Part shown: positions 32,793 through 40,550 of the stretch, piece after piece
Position numbering within the stretch: position 1 is the first letter of the stretch
Layout: every line of letters starts with the position of its first letter
Source: an uncultured Lacinutrix sp.
GTDB lineage: Bacteria; Bacteroidota; Bacteroidia; Flavobacteriales; Flavobacteriaceae
DNA length: 64,000 bases
NCBI RefSeq assembly: GCF_947500325.1
Contig: NZ_CANMRQ010000005.1
Span: forward strand, 1 to 64,000
Direction: 5' to 3'
Program-made: the position numbers and the translations under genes
Notes under the pieces: model-generated
Told to the model about the DNA's origin: nothing
Databases searched by the model: none
The model's input: only the letters and a program-made list of their open reading frames with translations

Positions 32793-34835
32793 CTATTCTT
32801 GAATTACATCATCTATATAATATATAGCCTCTGGATTAACAGGAACCATATTAGATTCATCATAATCTGGAAATATTACAATTTTATCATATCCATCTGC
32901 AAGATTTAATGGCGTAGTAGAAAAATCAAATGTTAATTCTACCCAAGTATTGGCTTGTGCTAAATTTTGATCTATTTGATAGGTTACTATTGGACCTTGA
33001 TTACCTTCTTTTTCTAGTTGGAATCGTACATTAATATTTGCGTTTGGTGACCACATTTTAACTTTAAAAGTATTACCAGCTGTAGGATCTATATCTTGAC
33101 TAAAAATATGAAAAGCACCAGAATACCATGCTGACCCCATTACTTTGTTAAATTGATAAACATTTGCAGAGGTATTAATACCAGTAGCATCTGGGTTAGA
33201 TACAATAGAACCATTTGCTCCGCCATCAAAAGTTCCAGTAAAAGGAACACTATCTTCAAAATCTAAAAGAGCAGAACCTGTTCCGCCTCCACCACTTGGA
33301 GCTTTGTAGAAATAAATATTATCTAAATAAATATCAACAGGAACTGTACTACCTGGTCCGTTTGCTGCAAATTTCATTTGAAAAACACTATCCCATGTCA
33401 TCCCTGTAAAATCAGCAATTGGTATATCTAAACTTGTCCAAGTACCAGTTGTATATGCAATTGACACAAGAGTTTCTCCTGCACCTGTTCCATTATTTAT
33501 TGGACTTACTTGTATGTCTGTTGCCATAGGATCTGCTGGAGTCCATATGTCAATATGTAAAAATTCCATAGCTGATGCATCTTGTGCATTTGAAGAAAAA
33601 TCGGTGCCTTGATAGTTAAAATTTGGATATGCTAATGCCAAGTTTCCATCACCTGGATCATAAGTCGTATTTACTTGCATATGCCCAGATTGTCCCCAGT
33701 TAGGATCGAAATTATCAACAGCAATATTAGTATAAGATTCTCCATAAATTGAAATAACATCGGCTGCAGCTCTTACTGGAGGTACAGGTGCAGAAGTAGT
33801 AGGTGCTGTTGGTGCCGTTATTACTTCTACAGTTCTTATTACTTGTGTCGCCGCGTTTCCTGCCGCATCGCTAACATCATAAGTTATCATGTAACTTCCT
33901 ATTGTATTCACATCAACAGTATCTCCTCCAACTACAATATTGGCAGAAATATCTCCATCTATATTATCGCTAGCGGTAGCTCCAGGATCTGTAAACGTTG
34001 TACCAAGAATTACACTAACTGTTGCGCCTCCATTTAAAGTTATAACTGGTACTGTTAGGTCTACCGTAGCCACTTGTATAATATCATCAACATAAAACGT
34101 ACCTACTGTAGTTCCTGGTCCATCTACAAACATTGTTAATTGTGAATATTCAGCAGCAGAATCTAAAGTAAAGATGATCTCTTCCCAACCAGTACCTCCA
34201 TGACTGGCAGTAGTTTCTGTATCTGCACCAGAGCCTTGCTCTAATTTTAATAGAACATCTACTGGTACATCTGCCCAAAAGTTCATTTTAATAGATTTGT
34301 CTGTACTTAAATCTAATGGAGCTCCCAATTCAAAGAAAAAACCTTCAAAGGCAGCACCACTATTTGTTATCTTACCGACACTTGATGCTACAGTATTTGT
34401 TCCTGAAAGATCAGGATTATCGACAACTTCAAATGCGACTCCATTAAAAGTAGTTGCTTCATAAACAACCAAATCGTTATCAAAAGTAATAGGTAGTGTT
34501 ATAGCTTCGGGTATCGCTATTGTTATAATATCTTCAAAAGTATCTGAAGCTCCTGATACATTTTTAGCCTCTAAAACTATTGTATAAGTACCAGATGGAT
34601 ACGCTTTTACAGGGTTAATTAAATTAGAAGTATTATCATCTCCAAACGACCATGAATATATATCTGCATTAGTAGATGTGTTAATAAAAGTTACAACTCC
34701 TGTGGTTTGATTAATCGTGTGTGTAAATCCAGCTTCAACTACTGGTAATATTACATCATCATCTTCGCATCCAAGAAAAGCGATAGCTAAAACTAATAGT
34801 GCAAATATTTTAGTTTTTTTAATTACTTGTTTCAT
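32793..34835 (-). CDS. surface glycan-binding lipoprotein with PKD and three beta-sandwich domains
   Basis: A 680-residue lipoprotein (FLGC, Cys23). Domains in order: PKD at ~33-110 (GVVTFINTSTNADIYSWSFGDDNTSN), a CBM-like beta-sandwich at ~115-255 (ending GTFYVDDIIQV), a bacterial Ig/HYR-like domain at ~262-340 (SVILGTTFTDPGATASDNIDGDIS), the DVISIYG domain at ~352-525 (same family as in the triple-repeat protein) and a final CBM-like sandwich at ~535-680 (TWVELTFDFSTTPLN...IYYIDDVIQ). No hydrolase motif. It is a likely SusE/F-like glycan-binding protein, 21 bp downstream of the GH16 gene. Confidence 0.8.
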   Translation of the reverse strand: MKQVIKKTKIFALLVLAIAFLGCEDDDVILPVVEAGFTHTINQTTGVVTFINTSTNADIYSWSFGDDNTSNLINPVKAYPSGTYTIVLEAKNVSGASDTFEDIITIAIPEAITLPITFDNDLVVYEATTFNGVAFEVVDNPDLSGTNTVASSVGKITNSGAAFEGFFFELGAPLDLSTDKSIKMNFWADVPVDVLLKLEQGSGADTETTASHGGTGWEEIIFTLDSAAEYSQLTMFVDGPGTTVGTFYVDDIIQVATVDLTVPVITLNGGATVSVILGTTFTDPGATASDNIDGDISANIVVGGDTVDVNTIGSYMITYDVSDAAGNAATQVIRTVEVITAPTAPTTSAPVPPVRAAADVISIYGESYTNIAVDNFDPNWGQSGHMQVNTTYDPGDGNLALAYPNFNYQGTDFSSNAQDASAMEFLHIDIWTPADPMATDIQVSPINNGTGAGETLVSIAYTTGTWTSLDIPIADFTGMTWDSVFQMKFAANGPGSTVPVDIYLDNIYFYKAPSGGGGTGSALLDFEDSVPFTGTFDGGANGSIVSNPDATGINTSANVYQFNKVMGSAWYSGAFHIFSQDIDPTAGNTFKVKMWSPNANINVRFQLEKEGNQGPIVTYQIDQNLAQANTWVELTFDFSTTPLNLADGYDKIVIFPDYDESNMVPVNPEAIYYIDDVIQE

Positions 34836-34856
34836 AATTCTTTTTTTAAGTATTTA

Positions 34857-35696
34857 TTATTGTTGATATACTCGTACATAATCTACAAGCATGGATTGTG
34901 GAAAAGTTGTTTCATCATTAGGAGCACCAGGGAAATTACCTCCAACTGCTACATTTAAAATGATGTAAAATTTGCTATCAAACACCCATTCACCAGGAAC
35001 GTCTGCAGGAGTAATGGTTTGATATAATGCATCGTCTACATAATAATTGATAGATTCTGGTGACCATTCGATGCCGAATACATGAAAACCTGTATCATAA
35101 CGATCATTTTCCAATGTATAGCTCTTTGTAACAGCTTGACCAGCTGAATAACCTGGCCCATGTACGCTTCCAAATATAGTAGTAGGATTATCACCTAAAA
35201 ATTCCATAATATCTATTTCACCACATTGTGGCCAAATATTAGTTTCACAATCATTACCTAGAAGCCAAAAAGCTGGCCAAATACCTTTTCCAGAGGGTAC
35301 TTTAATACGTGCTTCAAAACGACCGTAAGCTTGCTCAAAAAGGCCTTGAGTAGTAATTCTAGCAGATGTATATAAAGAACCATTAAAATCTTCTCTATTT
35401 GCTGTTATAAGTAAATATCCATTTTCTACCTTAACATTTTCTGTTCTATCTGTATAATATTGGAGTTCATTATTTCCCCAACCATTTACACCTGTTCCTA
35501 TTTCATGATTCCATAATTCGCTATCTAGCGCTCCATCTGTATCAAATTCATCAGACATGACTAAATTAGTAAAAGTAGCAACTGTCTGCGTTTCGTCGGT
35601 ATCACAACTAGAAATAACAAATAGTGTTACTAATAGAAAAGACATAAACAAAAAAGTTTTTCCTTTAATTATATATTTTATTGTTTTACTCATCAT
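34857..35696 (-). CDS. GH16 laminarinase lipoprotein
   Basis: A 279-residue lipoprotein (VISSC, Cys31) containing only a GH16 domain. The catalytic motif is EIDIME: nucleophile Glu160, Asp162 and acid/base Glu165. The upstream WPAFWLLG and downstream FHVFGIEWSPESINYYVDD are typical of bacterial endo-beta-1,3-glucanases. It should cut laminarin or other beta-1,3-glucans at the cell surface, producing the oligosaccharides used by the rest of the operon. Confidence 0.9.
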   Translation of the reverse strand: MMSKTIKYIIKGKTFLFMSFLLVTLFVISSCDTDETQTVATFTNLVMSDEFDTDGALDSELWNHEIGTGVNGWGNNELQYYTDRTENVKVENGYLLITANREDFNGSLYTSARITTQGLFEQAYGRFEARIKVPSGKGIWPAFWLLGNDCETNIWPQCGEIDIMEFLGDNPTTIFGSVHGPGYSAGQAVTKSYTLENDRYDTGFHVFGIEWSPESINYYVDDALYQTITPADVPGEWVFDSKFYIILNVAVGGNFPGAPNDETTFPQSMLVDYVRVYQQ

Positions 35697-35726
35697 AATA
35701 TATTTTGAATTTTGTTTAGGTTAGGC

Positions 35727-37136
35727 TTATTCTTTATAGTAATACACGTTATCAACATAAATGTTAGAAATTGTAGCATCAGAAATAAAGAATATTAACC
35801 CTAGTTCGTTTCTAACGGATAAACCATTAAAATCAGCTAACGGAATATCTAAACTGATCCATTCTTCAGATTGAAACTGAGAACCATCAATTGTAATGTC
35901 TCCAGAAGTTTCTACACCTCCTACGTTATTGATTAATTGCAACCTTATAAAGTCTCCTGCTTGTATAGCTTCTCTAACATTTATATCTACATGAAAATGC
36001 GTCATTTCGTTTGCGTTTATTGGAGACACGTCTACAAACGTACCAATACCTACAAAATTTAAATCGGTATAATTAATGACTCTATCGCCATTAACAAAAA
36101 TATCATCTTGCCCTTGAGTAGTTTGAAAAGGTGCGAAATAGCCATTATAGTAGTCTACTGGTACATCATTATAAGCATTAGAGAATATAGAAATTACATC
36201 GGCTGGATCTCTTGCTGGTGGAATTGGTGCTGATTCAAATTCTCCTAACACCTCAAAAGTCACTGCTCCTGTTGCTTGAACTCCAGCCATAGTGGCTGTT
36301 ATTACTGACATACCATTTGAGATCATTTCAATTCTACCAAAATCTTCTACCGCTACTACACTAGGATCTGATGAGCTCCAGTCGAAATAACTTAGCGCCG
36401 GAATAACCGTTTGATTTACACCTGAAGGTAAATTGAATATTACTGAGCGGTTTCCTACAACAGTATTAGTTCCTATAAAAGCTTGCACAGTTCTATCTTC
36501 ACCAATTGAAGGTACTGGAGTTCCTAGAGTTCCTAATTTTTCAAATTTTAAATCGTCAATCCAAAACGTATACCCCAATCCACCTGTTTCTTGGGTTCCA
36601 GCAGAATACCAAAACATACCTCTTTCTTCTATAAGTTTAGAAGGATCTGGTATTGGAATAATGTATTTAGTCCAGCTTGTACTTAAACTTGTATTTTGAA
36701 TAGTAGTCTGATATTTATTTTCTTCAAAGTCTGTACCAAAACCTAGTTCGCCAATAGTAACACCTTGAGAAGCTTTAGCCCAAAAGGTTAATGCATCATA
36801 TCCTGTTAAATCTCGACCAGATCCATCTATTCTAAATATCGCACCAGCATAACTACCTTCAGGGTCGTCTGCATTAGGTACATCAAAACGCATGGATACT
36901 TGACTTTCATAACCTTCACTTTCATCCACAGACCAAGCTGTTGCCTTGGATCCAGAGAAAGGAAAGTAGAAATCGGTTCCTAAACCAATAGGAGCTTCTA
37001 TAAATATTTCAGAAGTTTTAGCAAAGTCTGCAAACTCTGCTTCTTCAGACAAATCTCTATCACAGCTAATAGTCACAAGAAAAACTAGTGCTAAAAGACA
37101 TGTCATTTTTGAATACATCAATTTTATATTTTTCAT
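35727..37136 (-). CDS. surface glycan-binding lipoprotein with Ig-like and DVISIF domains
   Basis: A 469-residue lipoprotein; I take the ATG at 37,136 (MKNIKLMYSKMTCLLALVFLVTISC, Cys25) rather than the TTG at 37,160 that overlaps the preceding gene. Domains: a CBM11-like beta-sandwich (~45-200, DLTGYDALTFWAKAS...YTFWIDDLKFEK), a BIG2-like Ig domain (~205-300) and a C-terminal domain (~305-469, ARDPADVISIFSNAYND...NIYVDNVYYYKE) related to the repeated domain of the 788-residue protein. No active site. It probably holds glucan at the outer membrane. Confidence 0.78.
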   Translation of the reverse strand: MKNIKLMYSKMTCLLALVFLVTISCDRDLSEEAEFADFAKTSEIFIEAPIGLGTDFYFPFSGSKATAWSVDESEGYESQVSMRFDVPNADDPEGSYAGAIFRIDGSGRDLTGYDALTFWAKASQGVTIGELGFGTDFEENKYQTTIQNTSLSTSWTKYIIPIPDPSKLIEERGMFWYSAGTQETGGLGYTFWIDDLKFEKLGTLGTPVPSIGEDRTVQAFIGTNTVVGNRSVIFNLPSGVNQTVIPALSYFDWSSSDPSVVAVEDFGRIEMISNGMSVITATMAGVQATGAVTFEVLGEFESAPIPPARDPADVISIFSNAYNDVPVDYYNGYFAPFQTTQGQDDIFVNGDRVINYTDLNFVGIGTFVDVSPINANEMTHFHVDINVREAIQAGDFIRLQLINNVGGVETSGDITIDGSQFQSEEWISLDIPLADFNGLSVRNELGLIFFISDATISNIYVDNVYYYKE

Positions 37137-37149
37137 TTTTACTAGTTTT

Positions 37150-40100
37150 TTATTTTCCAATGTTGATATGTATATATGTTCTTATTTCCCATTCATTTCC
37201 ATTATCAAACCCTACTGGGCTTAAGACAGGTTCTGGAGGGAATGTGTTTGCTGGAATTGCATTAGGAGCGTAACGTGGTGAAAATTCATCTAAAGTTCTC
37301 CAAGTACCACGTATACCTATTTGCGTACTTGGTAAAATAAACCAATCTGGTTTGCCAAGAGATGTTGATATATCTAGCATAAATTGGGTTGGGTATGTTA
37401 AATTAAAATCTCTGTGATAATCAAAAGGTCCCCAATCATTAAACTTTGCTTGATAGGTTACCTTCATTTTTTTATAAATCATCCTAATATCACCACCAAA
37501 ACGTTCAACCAGTCTATCATCGCTACCATTAGCTTGTGCATTTCCTCCATAAAGATTAGCTATAATGCCTAAATCTGGACTCATTTTAGATACTATTCTA
37601 GAGTGTGCTTCCCATAAATCTTTAGCAGGAGCAGCGTTTGGAAATGCAAAAGCAGTACGATTAGCTAAAAATCCAATAGCAGCATCTTGAGCGGTTTTGT
37701 GATGCCTGAAAACAAACCCCAAATTCATAGCAAATTTTGCATCTTCTGCTCTATCATTGTCCCATTCATACATCCAAGTTCCTGGTGTTGGATCGTAAGT
37801 AAGTAGTAATTCACCTGCAGTTGTTTCTCTATTTGCTCTTACTGCAAAAGGATCATCTTGTATATTTCTTAATCTTCCTGGGCCGCTCACATCATTTGGC
37901 ATTGCATCTACTAGTGGTTTTTGCCATAAAAAGTTTGGTGCAATTTGAAAATCACCAAAACTATATGTAAATCCAGAAAGAAAATTAGTTTGATTACCAC
38001 TTCCTGAGTCTTTAAGTTTCCAACCCGTGTAAGTTTGTGTTTGATCGGCACCTCCGTTAGCAACTAAACCTTGATATGCTCCTTGAGCATACCAATTAAA
38101 AACACCTTTTTGATAAGTTATTTTTGCTTTTGCTCCCCAATTATCTTTAGAATTAATTTTATCTGTATAAATAATATAATTTCCTGGTTCTCCTTCTGCT
38201 ACTTGAAATTCTCTACCATTTAATGGTTGACCTCCCCAAATACCTCCTACTTCAACGCCAAAATGTCCAAAATCTCTCTCAATATGTATAGTAGCTCTTC
38301 TTGTTTTTGGTAAAGGCACTGCTATTGAAGTTACTGCTTGACCTACATCATCGATATCTTCATGATAAACACCTGTAATATCATATTTACCAATTTTCTT
38401 AGAATATTTAAAAAGTACAGCTGGATTTGCTCCCCACCATAACTGTGGCCCAAATGCAAATTTTAAGCCTTTAAGAGCTCTTTTTGCATCTACCTCAATT
38501 CCTAAAATCTCACCATTATATATATCTAAATTTGGTCCGTAATTTGCTTCTGGATATAACCCGAAAAAATCTCCTTCATATGCCCAATGATAATGTCCAG
38601 TTCTATAAAAACCTCTTAAATCAAAATCTTTCGCGTTCCATTCAAATTCTGCATTATAAACTTGTACTCTATTATTATCTGCTAAATTAACATTACCATT
38701 ATCTGTATTAACCTCTTGAGATCTTCCTCTATTTTCATAAAATATTTCATCTATAGGATTAGCTGCAACATTACCCAAAACATTAAAGTTTACATTAGCT
38801 CTCATATTAGCCGACGGCTTTCCTTCCACCCCAATAAAATAGGATTGCATATGATCAAAGCCTAATTCATTAGGAAACACAGGATTATCTGGATCTGCAT
38901 CATCTGGTGTAGTTAATAAGCTACCTCCAGTATTGAATGTTGTAAATTCTGCTCTTAATTGGCTTATCCCTATTTTTTTATCTCCACCCATTGCAGCTTT
39001 GTCTCCTCTAGCTCTTAAAACACCATCCATTAGATTGATATTTGAAAAATAATTAGTGACAAATTCTAATGTAACCTCATTTTCATAAGGATTTAAGCTA
39101 TGCGCTTCTTTTAATGAATAATAAGCTGCACGAGGATATAAAGTATATAATCCTCTACCATTAGTTGGTCCTTTAGCACAAATACCAAACCACTCTTCAT
39201 TCATATTATTACTTCCATTTTCTGTATCTAAATAATAACCACCATTAGACCAAGAAGCACCATTATCATGAACATCTAAGTTTTTTGTTTGCCCCAATTT
39301 CCACCAACCATCACTAAATTGAAAAGTAAAACCTCCTATTGAATTTCCTGATTTTCCTAAACCAGCAGCGTTTTCATAAATTTCTTTCCAATTTTCGACC
39401 ATAAAAAATGATTGCATTTTTTGATCTTCTGCATTATTTAGAGCATTAAAAGCATCTGCGCCAAACTCAGTAAACATAATTGGTTTATTTAATTCCTTCT
39501 TAACTCTTTCAAAAGCATCACCAAATGATTTTCCACGATACATATTAGTTCCATATATATCTACATCTTTACATTCTTCTGCTACAATTTCTGCAAATAA
39601 CAAATCTCCATTGCATATTGCTATTGGATGAGATGTGTCTATAGCTTTCATTTTTATTGCTGCATCATTCATGAGCTTATACATTGGTCTACCTCGCTTT
39701 TCCCCAACTTCTTTTTTCTTTTCTTCTTCATCTGGAAAATCTTCAGTTTCTGCTCCAGCCCAAAATAAACCGTAGTTATTTTCATTACCAAGTAAGAATA
39801 ATAATAACCCAGGCGTATTATTATAAGTTTCTGCCATTTTAGTAACTTCAGACATTAGCAATTCTTTAGTTGCCGTATCTCTATAATCTGTAACTGGAGT
39901 CCATGTGCCATTAATTGTTAACCCATATCTCCCAAACGAATGATTAAGCATTGTACGGATACCATAGTTTTCATATATATATTGAATCCACTTAGGTTGT
40001 ATGCCTACATAAACACGAATGGTATTAACTCCCATATTTTTTAGTAAACTCATCTCAGCATCAAGTGCTGCTTTGATAAGATCGTCTGATTGTTTCCATA

Positions 40101-40284
40101 AGCTATATGAATAATTAGTACCTATTGGAACATAATCCCAGTTCATACCATTAATCATATAGTCTTCTCCATTAACTGTAAGCTTCATTCCATCGCTATT
40201 TTTCTTAACAGTTACTTTGTCTGCTTGAGCAGATACTGAGACTATGAATAAGAAAAATATTAATCCTAGAAATTTTTTTTTCAT
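37150..40284 (-). CDS. clan GH-A hydrolase fused to an outer-membrane beta-barrel
   Basis: A 1,044-residue protein with signal peptide (LFIVSVSAQ). Residues ~22-400 form a TIM-barrel hydrolase: GVNTIRVYVG, acid/base Glu168 in LLGNENNYG and nucleophile Glu273 in FTEFGADAF. From ~425 to the end the sequence alternates aromatic and polar residues with tight turns (KFAFGPQLWWG, HFGVEVGGIWGG, VFNWYAQGAYQG, FQIAPNFLW, ...) and finishes RTYIHINIGK, as in outer-membrane porins; no TonB plug or SusC features. I read it as an enzyme on a porin-like barrel. The exact GH family (GH2-like or a related clan A family) is not settled. It is the first gene of the operon. Confidence 0.75.
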   Translation of the reverse strand: MKKKFLGLIFFLFIVSVSAQADKVTVKKNSDGMKLTVNGEDYMINGMNWDYVPIGTNYSYSLWKQSDDLIKAALDAEMSLLKNMGVNTIRVYVGIQPKWIQYIYENYGIRTMLNHSFGRYGLTINGTWTPVTDYRDTATKELLMSEVTKMAETYNNTPGLLLFLLGNENNYGLFWAGAETEDFPDEEEKKKEVGEKRGRPMYKLMNDAAIKMKAIDTSHPIAICNGDLLFAEIVAEECKDVDIYGTNMYRGKSFGDAFERVKKELNKPIMFTEFGADAFNALNNAEDQKMQSFFMVENWKEIYENAAGLGKSGNSIGGFTFQFSDGWWKLGQTKNLDVHDNGASWSNGGYYLDTENGSNNMNEEWFGICAKGPTNGRGLYTLYPRAAYYSLKEAHSLNPYENEVTLEFVTNYFSNINLMDGVLRARGDKAAMGGDKKIGISQLRAEFTTFNTGGSLLTTPDDADPDNPVFPNELGFDHMQSYFIGVEGKPSANMRANVNFNVLGNVAANPIDEIFYENRGRSQEVNTDNGNVNLADNNRVQVYNAEFEWNAKDFDLRGFYRTGHYHWAYEGDFFGLYPEANYGPNLDIYNGEILGIEVDAKRALKGLKFAFGPQLWWGANPAVLFKYSKKIGKYDITGVYHEDIDDVGQAVTSIAVPLPKTRRATIHIERDFGHFGVEVGGIWGGQPLNGREFQVAEGEPGNYIIYTDKINSKDNWGAKAKITYQKGVFNWYAQGAYQGLVANGGADQTQTYTGWKLKDSGSGNQTNFLSGFTYSFGDFQIAPNFLWQKPLVDAMPNDVSGPGRLRNIQDDPFAVRANRETTAGELLLTYDPTPGTWMYEWDNDRAEDAKFAMNLGFVFRHHKTAQDAAIGFLANRTAFAFPNAAPAKDLWEAHSRIVSKMSPDLGIIANLYGGNAQANGSDDRLVERFGGDIRMIYKKMKVTYQAKFNDWGPFDYHRDFNLTYPTQFMLDISTSLGKPDWFILPSTQIGIRGTWRTLDEFSPRYAPNAIPANTFPPEPVLSPVGFDNGNEWEIRTYIHINIGK

Positions 40285-40378
40285 TACATTATCTTTTTTA
40301 ATTGGTCAGTAATAATTACGGATTCTGTGTAGTGTAAATTTATTATTAAAGAATATTAATTTGACAAAATACACCTCA

Positions 40379-40392
40379 ACAAAAAACATACA
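40379..40392 (-). promoter_or_regulatory. shared upstream motif, copy 2
   Basis: TGTATGTTTTTTGT on the - strand, 95 bp upstream of the operon's first gene, identical to 22,620-22,633. A TTTTG and a TAnn(C)TTTAA follow at the same distances as in copy 1. It is a candidate target of the regulator encoded just upstream. Confidence 0.5.
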
Positions 40393-40480
40393 TATTAATA
40401 TTTAGCATCAAAAAATGAGAAATACTCAATAATATTGGCTATTTATTGATTAAAAATATGTTTAACAAATATAAAAAAAC

Positions 40481-40503
40481 ATTAAACAATACTATTGTTT
40501 AAT
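40481..40503 (-). terminator. palindrome with T-run after the regulator gene
   Basis: An 11-bp perfect inverted repeat, ATTAAACAATA / TATTGTTTAAT, with a single central base. In the regulator's direction of transcription it is followed by GTTTTTTTATATTTG, 48 bp past the stop. It is a plausible intrinsic terminator; its symmetry also suits a dimeric operator. Confidence 0.5.
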
Positions 40504-40550
40504 ATAAATGTTGTGGTAATGTATGGTTGTTTTATACTATTGTAGCACTC

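Noticed and set aside
37150-40284. Barrel fusion as a SusC-type TonB-dependent transporter
   Set aside because: There is no TonB box, plug domain or carboxypeptidase-like N-terminal domain; the N-terminal part is a TIM-barrel hydrolase.
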